From contig NZ_MEIY01000001.1 of the NCBI RefSeq assembly GCF_001752365.1, positions 951,012 to 1,015,011 of the forward strand: 64,000 nucleotides of DNA, written 5' to 3'. Numbering within the stretch: the stretch's first letter is position 1; each line of letters begins with the position of its first letter. Source of the stretch: Marinobacter sp. X15-166B. Its GTDB lineage: Bacteria > Pseudomonadota > Gammaproteobacteria > Pseudomonadales > Oleiphilaceae. Below the pieces are notes generated by a model. That model was given only the letters and a program-made list of their open reading frames with translations, did not search any database and had not been told where the DNA came from. A program made the position numbers and the translations under genes. Positions 53,819-63,295 of this stretch are shown in pieces.

Positions 53819-54637
53819 TTATCTTGGCAGTTGTTCCAGTACGCCGAGCACATCCGTGATACGCTCGTTCAGCGCAATCTTATACAGGCTATATACACCG
53901 GCCATCACCACCACAAACAAGCCGCTGCCCCACACTGGCCAACTCTTGCGAACGCGGTGACAGGACGCGGTAACGTGGGTCAGCGGCGCGCTCAGCGGAA
54001 ACGGGCTGGCATCCGTCGCTAGCGTCTGCAACAGTTCATGCAGCTCACTGAGGATCTGTTCGCAGTCTTCCCGGCCATTGCTCATCACCTTGTATCGCCC
54101 CTCGAACCCCAGGCACAGGCACACGAAGATAAACTCGAGCATGTCACGGTGTCGGGAGGGGTCCTGCCGCATGCGCGACAAGATAGCGAACACTTTTTCC
54201 CCGCCCCAGGTTTCGTTATGAAAACGCGATAACAGGGATTGCTGCGACCATACACTGTGGGCGCCCCAATCAGTTCCCAGCACGGCCTCGTCGATGAAGG
54301 TACACAGCACGTAGCGATACGCCACGACCGTCGCAGGCTCACAGCCTCCCTCGAGCAGTTCGTGGTTCAATCTGGCGATGTCATCGGCGACTTGCTGCTG
54401 CAACTCGGAGACCTTGTCGAAATCCGTCAACCGCCGTACCCTCAACACCAGCCCCAGCAGAGCATTGGCACCATCGACCAGGCAGTTGTGGTGATGGCCG
54501 TGAAGCTGGAACTGCCAGGCAGCCTGGGCGGCGGTCACTTCTCGCTGCGCTGAAGCCGATCCCGCCCCATTAGCGCACAGCAATCCACTGGATGCCTTGT
54601 CCTGATCAAATCCTTCGATCGTTGAATGGCCTGTCAT
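53819..54637 (-). CDS. tssL: Type VI secretion protein TssL (DotU/VasF), short form
   Basis: TssL is an inner-membrane component of the T6SS membrane complex. The 272-residue protein has the DotU cytoplasmic hook ('YVLCTFIDEAVLGTDWG', 'SLLSRFHNETWGGEKVF', 'EFIFVCLCLGFEGRYKV') and a single C-terminal membrane helix ('GSGLFVVVMAGVYSLYKIAL'). A C-terminal OmpA-like extension is absent. The ATG at 54637 has 'AGGAG' seven bases upstream; it follows tssK by 3 bp. Confidence 0.93.
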   Translation of the reverse strand: MTGHSTIEGFDQDKASSGLLCANGAGSASAQREVTAAQAAWQFQLHGHHHNCLVDGANALLGLVLRVRRLTDFDKVSELQQQVADDIARLNHELLEGGCEPATVVAYRYVLCTFIDEAVLGTDWGAHSVWSQQSLLSRFHNETWGGEKVFAILSRMRQDPSRHRDMLEFIFVCLCLGFEGRYKVMSNGREDCEQILSELHELLQTLATDASPFPLSAPLTHVTASCHRVRKSWPVWGSGLFVVVMAGVYSLYKIALNERITDVLGVLEQLPR

Positions 54638-54640
54638 CAC

Positions 54641-55975
54641 TTAACTCCTGATTGCCCAGAATTGCATTTCCAGACCGGGGAAATCCCCGGCGACGTGAAA
54701 AGCAAAGCCACTGCCGTTTTCCAGCATCTGCCAAGCCTGACTCTGCTCATCCAGCCGGAAGTAGCTGAAGCCGGCATGGTACGGCAGCTGACGGGGAGCT
54801 ACCGGTAAAGGTATCAGCGGCACCCCCGGCAACTGCAGACTGATGAGGTCGCGGATTTTCTCCACCGAGGCCACTTTGCAGCGCTGAACGAACTGCTGGC
54901 GCAAGGTATCTGGCGGCACCTCCGCTTTCACCGCCAGTACGAATTCGGCCGCGCCGGTCAACTGATTCTCCTGCAGCGGGGCCACCGTGAGACCGTATTG
55001 TTGTGGTTGCAACTGAATCGCCAAAGCACGTGGTTCCAGTACGGTGCTCAAGGACTGCCTGAGCGCTTGCATCAAGGGAGCAAACGACGCTTCCGGCAGG
55101 TTGTGGTCGTAGCCCCCGTATTCCTTTGGCAAACGGTTTTCATCGGTGAATGTCACCAGCTCGCCACAGAGTTCCAACAGGGCTTGGTACAACCGTTCCG
55201 GGTGCAGCCGACCTAACCGGGCCAGATGCATGAATCGGGGCTGCGCTCTGTTGAGGGTTTGCAACAGCATGAAGTCGGCGACATCGGCCACCCCGCCCTG
55301 GCCAGGTGCCCCCAGCCGATCGGCAATATTGCGTGCGCGCTCCCTCATCAGGTCCGCCATGGTCCCGACAAACCGCTGCAAACGCGGCGCAGCCTCCACA
55401 CTTAACAGGGTCGGTAGAAAATCAGGATCCATTACCAGGCTGCCATCCGGGCGCTTTTCCAGCACGCGCCCCAGGGCCAAAGTGGCGTATGCGCTGCGGT
55501 CATCACGCTCCAGCAACAACCGCGGCGCGGCTTTCGCCACTTGGATGGTGTGGGTATCGCCATCGATAGAATGCAAATCGCGCAGGTCACAGCTGTGGGC
55601 CACGAAGCGCCCCGCAGCCCCAGACTCGGGCCAGGCTACGTCGCCCAGGCTGTCACTGGCCAGGGGCAGTGCAAGATACACGACCTGATTGGCCACACCA
55701 GCGTCGCTTATGTCCAATGGTTCCGGCATTACATCGTCTTGCGGCAAATTGAAACGGGTGCCATCCGGAAAGAACCCATCGGCGCGGACCAAACCGATGC
55801 GGCCAAAACTCAGGTATTCGGCGTTCAATTCCAACGCCCTGAAACCGTACAGGTAGTCGGACACCGCCACCGCCTGCTCGCGCGCCAGGGACTCGAAATA
55901 CCGCTGCTGCTGTTGAAAATGCTGGGGCTTGATAAACAGCCCGTCGTTCCAGATAACCCGGTTTTTATTTGTCAT
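54641..55975 (-). CDS. tssK: Type VI secretion baseplate protein TssK (VasE)
   Basis: TssK links the baseplate to the membrane complex. At 444 residues it has the expected length and pattern: the N-terminal 'VIWNDGLFIKPQHFQQQQRY', the middle trimerisation helices, and the C-terminal head with 'LPGVPLIPLPVAPRQLPYH' and 'YFRLDEQSQAW'. Its ATG overlaps the tssJ stop as TGATG, so the two are translationally coupled. Confidence 0.95.
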   Translation of the reverse strand: MTNKNRVIWNDGLFIKPQHFQQQQRYFESLAREQAVAVSDYLYGFRALELNAEYLSFGRIGLVRADGFFPDGTRFNLPQDDVMPEPLDISDAGVANQVVYLALPLASDSLGDVAWPESGAAGRFVAHSCDLRDLHSIDGDTHTIQVAKAAPRLLLERDDRSAYATLALGRVLEKRPDGSLVMDPDFLPTLLSVEAAPRLQRFVGTMADLMRERARNIADRLGAPGQGGVADVADFMLLQTLNRAQPRFMHLARLGRLHPERLYQALLELCGELVTFTDENRLPKEYGGYDHNLPEASFAPLMQALRQSLSTVLEPRALAIQLQPQQYGLTVAPLQENQLTGAAEFVLAVKAEVPPDTLRQQFVQRCKVASVEKIRDLISLQLPGVPLIPLPVAPRQLPYHAGFSYFRLDEQSQAWQMLENGSGFAFHVAGDFPGLEMQFWAIRS

Positions 55976-56565
55976 CAGGATTCATCCGCGCGCCTGAGTT
56001 GAACCTCACGGGCGCGCAGATTCACCAGCAGGTGATAACGCTCGCCCACCGGATCGATACGCACCACCTTTTTCCATTGTGATGAATTCGGGTAGGCATA
56101 GAAGGCGATCACCCCGATAAACCGGGTGTGTTTACTGACATCAAACGGCTCTATGAACCTGAACTGACCCGGAATCAGGGTGTAATCACGATGCTCGATG
56201 TAGTTGCGCCCCAAAGACGCTTCCAGTCGGATCAGCAACTGGTCAAAGTCTGCCGCCATCAGACGGGAACTGTCACGCATTTCGATGACCTGAAACGCAA
56301 TAGGGGTGGCCGCCAGAAATTCGTTGGGATTCACATCCGGCTCGGCCAGCAGGAGCAGGTCCACCCGGCTGGGCAAGTCCTCCGGGTAGCCCACCGGAAT
56401 GTCGGGATCCCAGAGCACCTTGGCAGTCTTGGTCACCGCGTTATAGGGTGTACTGCAACCCGTCAGCAGCCACACGACTGCCAGGACACCGGCATAGCGG
56501 AGTGGCGACCGTATCGTGACTGTAGATGACAGAACCGCACTCTTGCGGTTGACTTTACGCTTCAC
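55975..56565 (-). CDS. tssJ: Type VI secretion outer-membrane lipoprotein TssJ (VasD)
   Basis: TssJ anchors the membrane complex in the outer membrane. The 196-residue protein has a lipoprotein signal with lipobox 'LLTGC' near residue 37, preceded by a rather long basic N-terminus. The transthyretin-like core contains 'RVDLLLLAEPDVNPNEF', 'VIEMRDSSRL' and 'IAFYAYPNSSQWKKVVRI'. The start overlaps the end of the FHA gene by 4 bp. Confidence 0.92.
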   Translation of the reverse strand: MKRKVNRKSAVLSSTVTIRSPLRYAGVLAVVWLLTGCSTPYNAVTKTAKVLWDPDIPVGYPEDLPSRVDLLLLAEPDVNPNEFLAATPIAFQVIEMRDSSRLMAADFDQLLIRLEASLGRNYIEHRDYTLIPGQFRFIEPFDVSKHTRFIGVIAFYAYPNSSQWKKVVRIDPVGERYHLLVNLRAREVQLRRADES

Positions 56566-57803
56566 AATATTGACTCTCTCTGCAGTTCCCGTAACTGGTG
56601 GTCGTAAGCCTGTTCGAATACCTCCCGGAACAGGCGCTCAAAGCCTTGCTGACGGCTGGAGCTGAGCTCCCGGTAATAATGCTCGTACATCTGCCAGGCC
56701 CATTCGGCTTCTGGCTCGCCTTCCCGAAGCCCGCGGCGGTAACCATGAAAGCGGCGCAACAGTGCCTCCGGTGAAAACGCTTGCAAGATCGCCTTAAGAG
56801 CTGCGCTGATAGCGACCTGCGTCGCCTGCTGGTGCTGGCCTAGCCCGATCAGGCTGTCACGAACCGCAGCCGGAGCCGACAAATGTACCGGGCTGCGCTG
56901 GCTGGCGAATAATGATTGCACCGTGGTTGCGTAGTCCTGTCCGAGGCGTAAGGGATTGTCTTCCAGGGGCTGCAGGTGGGTTCGCAACACCTGGTGACGA
57001 GCGTGTTCTTGCTGATGCAAGGCCAGCAGGCCCTCAATGGCGGCCCGCAGTGTCTGCCCGGCCTCTTCCAAAAACAGCCACATGGCGTCACCGTCGGTGA
57101 ACCGCAACCGCTCCCCCATCCCCCTCAGCAAGGGCGCAGCGCTAAGATGCTGGTGCGTGGTGTCTGCCGGTTCAGAAACTGCGGCGGGGGTGTCCGGCTT
57201 GGCAGCGGGTGCCCGGCTGTTGGCCGGGCAGGATGGGATCACTGGCAAACTGAGAGCGACATCGCACTGTTCAGGATACTCATCGGTTAGCTCCCGTCCC
57301 GCGCCGGGGTCGGGAGCTGAGGGCTCCGCAGTGAGCCCGCCCAAGTGCTGCAGCGGTTCAAGACCGGGGCGTTCAAACCCATGGCGGTGGCATTGTTGTA
57401 ATGCGGGTCCGTTGCCCGAAAGGCGTGCGTTGGCAGGCTCGACCAGCATATCGTCCCCCGCGTTTTTGCGCTTCCCGCTGTGCACCTGTGCCTGCAATTG
57501 ATAGCGGCCGATGATGACCGTATCGCCGTTGCGCAACCGGGCCCGCCGGCCCCGCCCCAGCGGTTGGTTGGTGCTGTTGAGAAAGGTCCGTCCACTGCGA
57601 TCGATAAGACAAAACACACCGTCTATCAAGCGGATTTCTGCATGTCCGGCGACCACGCCGGTGCGGTGGGTCGAAAGTTGCCAGGTGTCACTGGCAGCCG
57701 TGCCGATGGATCCGCCCTGGCCACAAAACCGATGCGCGGTACGGAGATCGCTGCCCACTTCCTGAGGGTTGCTCACGGTTAAGGTGATCGTTTTGGTCGC
57801 CAT
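56562..57803 (-). CDS. tagH: T6SS FHA-domain protein TagH (Fha/VasC)
   Basis: The 413-residue product has an N-terminal FHA phosphothreonine-binding domain (about 25-110; 'HAEIRLIDGVFCLIDRSGRT', 'LRNGDTVIIGRYQLQA'). A low-complexity Pro/Ala linker follows, then a C-terminal helical domain ('EWAWQMYEHYYREL', 'FREVFEQAYDHQLRELQ') typical of TagH. In other systems Fha acts in post-translational triggering with a Thr kinase and phosphatase; neither PpkA nor PppA is in this window. The ATG at 57803 has 'AAGGA' upstream. Confidence 0.9.
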   Translation of the reverse strand: MATKTITLTVSNPQEVGSDLRTAHRFCGQGGSIGTAASDTWQLSTHRTGVVAGHAEIRLIDGVFCLIDRSGRTFLNSTNQPLGRGRRARLRNGDTVIIGRYQLQAQVHSGKRKNAGDDMLVEPANARLSGNGPALQQCHRHGFERPGLEPLQHLGGLTAEPSAPDPGAGRELTDEYPEQCDVALSLPVIPSCPANSRAPAAKPDTPAAVSEPADTTHQHLSAAPLLRGMGERLRFTDGDAMWLFLEEAGQTLRAAIEGLLALHQQEHARHQVLRTHLQPLEDNPLRLGQDYATTVQSLFASQRSPVHLSAPAAVRDSLIGLGQHQQATQVAISAALKAILQAFSPEALLRRFHGYRRGLREGEPEAEWAWQMYEHYYRELSSSRQQGFERLFREVFEQAYDHQLRELQRESIL

Positions 57804-57841
57804 GAACACGGTCCTTGTGGTATCACTCGTCCCGGTGGGTA

Positions 57842-58855
57842 TTACCGGCGAATTTGAATGCGCACTCCGGGGAGTGCTGTATCGGTTGCCGGATCGACAA
57901 ACGAATTCCAGCCCAGTCGCGCTGCCCGACCCAATACCATGGGTTGCGCCTCCCGGTGCCTCAGCGCCAGTTCAAGGTCATAGGCCAGGGGCTCGGGGGT
58001 AATGAATTCGACCAGCTTCAGCAATGCTTCATAGTCACAACCATTCGGTAAAAAATCGGCAAAACGTTGCTGACTCAGCCCCCTTAACCGCAATACAAAC
58101 TTGCCACCGCGGTCCCGCTTAACGTTACCCGCCATAACGGTTACCCCCAGTTTTGCATTGGCCTGCCCGAGACGGGTTTGTTGGTCCTCGGGGATCGCCA
58201 CCTTGCGTAATACCCACTGCTCGATTTCCACCTGCTCAAGGTCAAAACAGTGCGCCACTATGCCGCTGACCACTTCGGGTGAACGGCTGCGCCCGGCCAT
58301 CAAACCGGCGCAGGCCAGCATATTCGGCCAGTGAATCGGAGTGGCATTTCGCAGTCGGCTGTCCGCCATTCCGGTCAAAGCGAACAGGTGTGCAGAGAAG
58401 GCGTCACTGGCGCCGGGCTTATAACGGACGTAATAACGGTATTTGCGCCAGACCCGATGAAACAAGATCACCAATCGGTGGTTGAAGAAATCGAGGAAAT
58501 GTCGGCGGATACCCACATCCTGGGCAGATTCCCAGGCCAGGGTTTCCAGGTAATAACCCGGCAATGGTGATTGCGCACCGTGCAAGCCCAGAAAACTGAT
58601 CTCCAGCTGGTAGGGGGCGTGCTCATGCTCGGGCACTGATGCCGACAGGACATCGCTGCCGGGAAAACCCAAGCCTGCAGCTGACGAATAGCGAATACGC
58701 TCCTGGGACGGCAGGTCCTGGCCACGCTCGAGATCATCCCCGTGGTGCCGGTGGATCAGATCCACCAACTGGAAAAAACTGTAGCGCTGTGCGTTGCCCA
58801 AGGCGGGCTCCAACCGTGCTACATCAGCGGCTGCTGACCTTGCTGTAACGTCCAT
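57842..58855 (-). CDS. tssG: Type VI secretion baseplate protein TssG (VasB)
   Basis: TssG is a baseplate wedge component and partner of TssF. The 337-residue protein shows the family N-terminus 'YSFFQLVDLIHRHHGD', 'LEISFLGLHGAQSPLPGYYL', 'FLDFFNHRLVILFHRVWRKY' and 'LRGLSQQRFADFLPNGCDY'. It overlaps tssF by 37 bp, consistent with tight coupling of the two wedge proteins. Confidence 0.94.
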   Translation of the reverse strand: MDVTARSAAADVARLEPALGNAQRYSFFQLVDLIHRHHGDDLERGQDLPSQERIRYSSAAGLGFPGSDVLSASVPEHEHAPYQLEISFLGLHGAQSPLPGYYLETLAWESAQDVGIRRHFLDFFNHRLVILFHRVWRKYRYYVRYKPGASDAFSAHLFALTGMADSRLRNATPIHWPNMLACAGLMAGRSRSPEVVSGIVAHCFDLEQVEIEQWVLRKVAIPEDQQTRLGQANAKLGVTVMAGNVKRDRGGKFVLRLRGLSQQRFADFLPNGCDYEALLKLVEFITPEPLAYDLELALRHREAQPMVLGRAARLGWNSFVDPATDTALPGVRIQIRR

Positions 58856-60597
58856 GTATAGCGTTCCTTATTGTCCATGTTGACCACCTCCAGCAGGTGA
58901 AAAGCGTTTATGCTGCTGTATAGCGAGAAGAACCGGCTGAGTACGGCACCAAACAGGTAGAGATCGCCTTCCGTGGCAAACGCCTGCTGATCCAGGGTGA
59001 GTACTGAGCGAATACCGCGCACCGGCAGGCCTTGTATCATCCGGTCCACCGGTTCAGTGGCGATGCTCTGAATGCCCGCCAGCCGATTCTGTGAGACCCG
59101 CTTGGCCTGCCGATCTGCCAAGGCACGAAAATCGTAAAAACCAAGCACCGTGCGCAATGCTTCCGCATCAAGCAAAGACAGGTAGTTCAAAGACAGGTTG
59201 GAAATCAATTTCCACAACAGACCGTCATCGAGCCGGGGCCTCAGGGTCTGTGTGGGCCGGGTGATGTTACGAAACGACGCAAACGCCGGGGTTGATTCCG
59301 TGGCCACGCACAAATCGCCGATGGCCAGTTGCTGGGGGAGCTGCCGGTTGGTGCAGGTGAGCGTCAGGGACACCGCTTCATGACGGTTCAGACAGTCACT
59401 CTCATCATCACGAACCAGCGCCAGATAATGGTCAAAACCGTTGCCGCGCATGCGCTCCCGAGCCCTGAGCCGATAAAACAGCGCAGCACGGCCAGAGGTA
59501 CGGTCGCTTTCGTGCTGAAACCTTTCGAACGCGCTGTACACCCGGGGCTCGCCACTACCCCGCTCCGGGTCACCTTCCAGCCAGCCTTCCACCCGGTCGA
59601 CGCTGAACACTTCAAAATGGTCCGGCGCCCGATGGGAAGGCACGACCCGGTACTCGGTCTCGTGGCCGTTCAAATCCACCGGCTCCGCTGCGTGACTGAA
59701 CAGATTGATCGCGGGCGTGCAATACAACTGAAAACTGTCCGCGTGCACTCTGATATCCGGCGGTAAAATCCGGTTAAAGCGGAATCGCAGACTGAATTCA
59801 TCGGCCTGCACCACGGGTAACACTCCTTCCAGCCCGGCGACATCCACAAAACAGAATGCTTCGGGAAAACTCAGATATTCCTGCAGGATCCGATAACCGG
59901 AATAGGCGTTTTCCGGATAGGGTAACAGCGCCTCGTCGGTACCAAAACCGACCGGCTGTAACTGCTCAGGTGCCAGCGTAAAATTCTGGCCTGCCACCAT
60001 CACCTCTATGCCCTCCAGGTGATGGTCCAGCCACAGGTACAACGTCTGAGAGGTATGTTCATCACCTCCGAGGTAAAATCGCAGTCGCTCCAGCTCCAGA
60101 GTCGACACAGGTTGATCACTGTGTACCGCCAGATCCACGGTGACCGTCGACGTGTCGCGGGAGTGCTCGGCGCCCGCCTGCGCCACACTCAGCGGAAAAA
60201 CGTCAACATCGCGACAGGTGCGAAACCGGCATTGGGTCTGATGATCGGGGGCCCCCACCGGGCGACTGCGGATTTCGGTGTGCCGGGCCACCCGCTGCCG
60301 TTTGCTGACGACGTGCAGCTGTGGATCGAACCGCATGATGGTGCAGCTGGGGACGGGGCGAAGGTAATTGGGCCACAGGATGTTGAGCAACGAGTGGGTC
60401 AGTTCAGGGAGCTGGTCTTCGACTTTTTCCCGCAGCCGCCCGGTCAGGAAAGCAAATCCTTCCAGCAGCCGCTCCACATCCGGATCGGTGCTCGGTTCTG
60501 AAAGAAAGCGACTCAGCTGAGGATGCGCTTCGGCAAACTCCCGCCCCTGCAGACGCAGGAAGCTCAGTTCATCGCGATAAAACCTTTTTAGCTGCAC
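58819..60597 (-). CDS. tssF: Type VI secretion baseplate protein TssF (VasA)
   Basis: TssF is a 592-residue baseplate wedge protein with the usual N-terminus ('FYRDELSFLRLQGREFAEAH', 'DPDVERLLEGFAFLTGRLRE', 'LTHSLLNILWPNYLRPVPS'). The C-terminal region includes 'LNYLSLLDAEALRTVLGFYD' and 'GLPVRGIRSVLTLDQQAF'. It begins 4 bp after tssE and overlaps tssG. Confidence 0.95.
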   Translation of the reverse strand: MQLKRFYRDELSFLRLQGREFAEAHPQLSRFLSEPSTDPDVERLLEGFAFLTGRLREKVEDQLPELTHSLLNILWPNYLRPVPSCTIMRFDPQLHVVSKRQRVARHTEIRSRPVGAPDHQTQCRFRTCRDVDVFPLSVAQAGAEHSRDTSTVTVDLAVHSDQPVSTLELERLRFYLGGDEHTSQTLYLWLDHHLEGIEVMVAGQNFTLAPEQLQPVGFGTDEALLPYPENAYSGYRILQEYLSFPEAFCFVDVAGLEGVLPVVQADEFSLRFRFNRILPPDIRVHADSFQLYCTPAINLFSHAAEPVDLNGHETEYRVVPSHRAPDHFEVFSVDRVEGWLEGDPERGSGEPRVYSAFERFQHESDRTSGRAALFYRLRARERMRGNGFDHYLALVRDDESDCLNRHEAVSLTLTCTNRQLPQQLAIGDLCVATESTPAFASFRNITRPTQTLRPRLDDGLLWKLISNLSLNYLSLLDAEALRTVLGFYDFRALADRQAKRVSQNRLAGIQSIATEPVDRMIQGLPVRGIRSVLTLDQQAFATEGDLYLFGAVLSRFFSLYSSINAFHLLEVVNMDNKERYTWTLQQGQQPLM

Positions 60598-60601
60598 TGG
60601 G

Positions 60602-61045
60602 TTACACCAGCCGACAATATCGTTTGTCGTCCATCATCAAGTCAATTGTGGTCTTGCCTTCAACCGCCGGCAGATTCAGGTAAACAGTCACTTGAAAACG
60701 CAATTGCAGCGGGTCCCACCCCGGGGGCTGCGGCTTCACCTCCACCCGGTTCACTCGCGGCTCGAAGCGCTCAATGCATTGGCGGATGGCGCTACACAGC
60801 TGCATGCTCAGTTCCTCGGTGCCCAAGGTAGCGTCATTGAAATCCACCAGACCCAATGCCGGTGCGCTGGTGCTGTTTCCCGGACGGGAATTCAACAGAC
60901 ACACCAAATGGCGTTTAATCGATACCACCACGCGGCTGAAGCCCCCGTTTCCCAGATCTGCTGGTGCCGCGCCCGGCTGTCCCAGCCGCTCGAATAAACT
61001 GTCTTCGGGGGCCCCGCCCGGGCCCACAGTCGCGCAATTGACCAT
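60602..61045 (-). CDS. tssE: Type VI secretion baseplate protein TssE (gp25-like)
   Basis: TssE is the phage T4 gp25-like wedge and sheath-initiation protein. The product has 147 residues: 'EDSLFERLGQPG' near the start, 'VVVSIKRHLVCLLNSRPGNS', the conserved 'IRQCIERFEPRVNRVEVK' and 'LQLRFQVTVYLNLP'. The 'EPR' motif needed for baseplate assembly is present. It starts 3 bp after the tssC stop. Confidence 0.93.
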   Translation of the reverse strand: MVNCATVGPGGAPEDSLFERLGQPGAAPADLGNGGFSRVVVSIKRHLVCLLNSRPGNSTSAPALGLVDFNDATLGTEELSMQLCSAIRQCIERFEPRVNRVEVKPQPPGWDPLQLRFQVTVYLNLPAVEGKTTIDLMMDDKRYCRLV

Positions 61046-61048
61046 CCG

Positions 61049-62530
61049 CTACTCCTTGTCCAGCCGGCCAGTCAACGACAACTCGAAATTGGCGCCCATG
61101 TACTTGAAGTGGGGGCGGACCGCCAACGACACCTGGTACCAACCGGGATCACCGGTCACATTCGCCACGCTGATCCGTGCGGCTCGCAACGGACGCCGGC
61201 TGCGCACCTCCGCCGGTGGGTTTTCCTGGTCGGCAACATACTGGCGGATCCAGGTGTTCAATTCACGCTCCAGATCCTGACGCTCTTTCCAGGATCCGAT
61301 CTGTTCGCGCTGCAGCACCTTGATGTAATGAGCCAGCCGGTTAACGATGAACATATACGGCAACTGGGTGCCCAGTTTGTAGTTGGTCTCCGCTTGTTGG
61401 CCCTCTTTGGTGTTGGCAAACTGCCTGGGTTTCTGCACCGAGTTGGCGGAGAAAAACGCAGCGTTATCACTGCCTTTACGCATGGTCAGTGCAATAAAGC
61501 CTTCGTCGGCCATTTCATATTCACGCCGATCGGTGATCAGTACTTCGGTGGGAATTTTGGCTTCCAGCTGACCGAAAGCGTCATACCGGTGCACCGGCAG
61601 GTCCTCCACCGCACCACCGCTTTGCGGGCCGATGATGTTCGGGCACCAGCGGTATTTGGCAAAGCTTTCGGTCAGTCGGGTGGCCAGCAAATAAGCGGTA
61701 TTACCCCACAGGTAATGGTCGTGGCTGGCGCTGACGTCTTCTTTGTAGCTGAAACTGGTAGCCGGGTTTTCGGTGGGGTCGTAGGGCACCCGCAACAGGA
61801 ACCGGGGGGCGGTCAGCCCCACATAGCGGGCATCTTCCGTTTCCCGCAACGCCCGCCATTTGGCATACCGCGGGCCTTCAAAAACGGCCTTGAGTTCCTT
61901 GATCGCCGGCAGTTCCTGAAAACTGTCAACGCCAAAGAACTCGGGCGCCACCGACGACAGAAAAGGGGCATGGGCCATGGCTCCCACCGCTGCAACGTAT
62001 TGCAGCAATTTCATATCGGGTGTGGACGGCGTAAACGCATAATTACCCACCACGGCCCCCACAGGTTCACCGCCAAACTGGCCGTATTCCGTTGAATACA
62101 CGTGCTTGTATAAACCGGACTGGGTCACGTCAGGAGCAAACTCGAAATCTTCCAGCAGTTCGGCCTTGGTGGCGTGCAACATCTCTACTTTGATGTTTTC
62201 CCGAAAATCGGTTCGTTCGACCATCAGTTGCAGGCCCCGCCAGGCAGCCTCCAGTGCCTGTAGTTGCGGTGCGTGCAACACCTTGTCCATCTGGGCACTG
62301 ATTCTGCGATCCAGTTCGACCACCATCTGGTCCACCAACGCCTTGTTAACTGGCTGGCCCCGCTCATTGTTTTTCAACAAGTTTGCTATAAACGTGGCGA
62401 CTCCGCGACGAGCAATTTCATAACCTTCATCGGTCGGCGCCATGCGGCTGTTGGCCATCACTTGGTCAAGCAGTGACCCTTCCTTTAGCGAATCCGAGGC
62501 AGCCGACGGCTGCGCAGCAGTATCAGACAT
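61049..62530 (-). CDS. tssC: Type VI secretion sheath large subunit TssC (VipB)
   Basis: TssC and TssB form the contractile sheath. The 493-residue protein has the EvpB/VipB core: 'IDRRISAQMDKVLHAPQLQA'-type N-terminal helix, 'LQALEAAWRGLQLMVERTDF', 'VYSTEYGQFGGEPVGAVVGN' and 'FLLRVPYDPTENPATSFSY'. The end, 'VSLAVRPHFKYMGANFELSL', is strongly conserved. A 43-bp gap separates it from tssB. Confidence 0.96.
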   Translation of the reverse strand: MSDTAAQPSAASDSLKEGSLLDQVMANSRMAPTDEGYEIARRGVATFIANLLKNNERGQPVNKALVDQMVVELDRRISAQMDKVLHAPQLQALEAAWRGLQLMVERTDFRENIKVEMLHATKAELLEDFEFAPDVTQSGLYKHVYSTEYGQFGGEPVGAVVGNYAFTPSTPDMKLLQYVAAVGAMAHAPFLSSVAPEFFGVDSFQELPAIKELKAVFEGPRYAKWRALRETEDARYVGLTAPRFLLRVPYDPTENPATSFSYKEDVSASHDHYLWGNTAYLLATRLTESFAKYRWCPNIIGPQSGGAVEDLPVHRYDAFGQLEAKIPTEVLITDRREYEMADEGFIALTMRKGSDNAAFFSANSVQKPRQFANTKEGQQAETNYKLGTQLPYMFIVNRLAHYIKVLQREQIGSWKERQDLERELNTWIRQYVADQENPPAEVRSRRPLRAARISVANVTGDPGWYQVSLAVRPHFKYMGANFELSLTGRLDKE

Positions 62531-62573
62531 ACTCCATCCCTTCAGTAGCTGTTGAATAAAGTCGCTGTGTGGC

Positions 62574-63068
62574 TTACTGGGCGTCGCCGGTCGTCAATTG
62601 CAACTCATGCAGCAGTCGCTCGCGGGCATCGTCACTGTCCAGCAATTCCTGCAGTTTGGAGCGGAACGAGGGCAGGTTACCGAGTGGTCCCTTGAGGGCC
62701 ACCAAAGCTTCCCGCAACTCGACCAAAGCTCGTAGCTCGGGTACTTGACGGGCGATGCTGTCAGGGGAGAAATCAGCCAGATTCCGGAATTCGAGGGTCA
62801 CCGGCAATTCATCGGTGTCATCGCTGAGGTTATTGGATACGGTGGTGGTCAGCAACAAGCCCGCTTCTTCCATCACGGTCTGGAAGTTGTTCTTGTCCAC
62901 TGAAATGGTAGTGCGGTCTTCAATCGGGGTTTGTTCAGGCTGTCCTTTGAAATCACCGACGACAAACAGCTTCAGGGGCAGTTCCGTTTCTGCCTGCTGT
63001 TCTCCGGTGGCGGGGACATATTTGATGTTGATGCGCTCTCTGGGCGCAACGGTGCCGTCCTTCGACAT
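62574..63068 (-). CDS. tssB: Type VI secretion sheath small subunit TssB (VipA)
   Basis: This is the 164-residue small sheath subunit with 'RINIKYVPATGEQQAETELP', 'LFVVGDFKGQPEQTPIEDRT', 'ISVDKNNFQTVMEEAG' and a C-terminal helix ('LPSFRSKLQELLDSDDARE'). The ATG at 63068 follows 'AAGG' at better spacing than the upstream in-frame ATG at 63077. It is the first gene of the T6SS run. A 227-bp gap upstream separates it from the divergent acyl-CoA-binding gene and should hold both promoters. Confidence 0.95.
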   Translation of the reverse strand: MSKDGTVAPRERINIKYVPATGEQQAETELPLKLFVVGDFKGQPEQTPIEDRTTISVDKNNFQTVMEEAGLLLTTTVSNNLSDDTDELPVTLEFRNLADFSPDSIARQVPELRALVELREALVALKGPLGNLPSFRSKLQELLDSDDARERLLHELQLTTGDAQ

Positions 63069-63233
63069 GGTTACCATCCTTGGTTGTCGTTGCAATCATT
63101 TGCAGTCGTTACAGTCCATTGTCGGCACCTTCCTGGCACGCGACACTGACAGACTCTACACAGGAATACAGGTTCTCTCAAGCCATATACCGCCAACTTG
63201 CGGAACTGAGCCCCATTCCGACCCCCAACAAGC

Positions 63234-63263
63234 CTGACGTGCGGGGGCGGGCAAGGATATACT
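63234..63263 (+). promoter_or_regulatory. Candidate promoter of the acyl-CoA-binding protein gene
   Basis: A -35-like CTGACG at 63234-63239 and a -10 TATACT at 63258-63263 are separated by 18 bp, 32 bp before the start codon. The -10 is a good match and the -35 partial. Confidence 0.5.
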
Positions 63264-63295
63264 CGGGCGCAGACCCATCCTCGGAGGAGATGTTC

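Noticed and set aside
63134..63139. TGGCAC as a possible sigma-54 -24 element in the gap upstream of tssB
   Set aside because: It is on the strand reading away from tssB and no TTGCA-type -12 element follows at the required spacing; no proper sigma-54 site was found for the main T6SS run.
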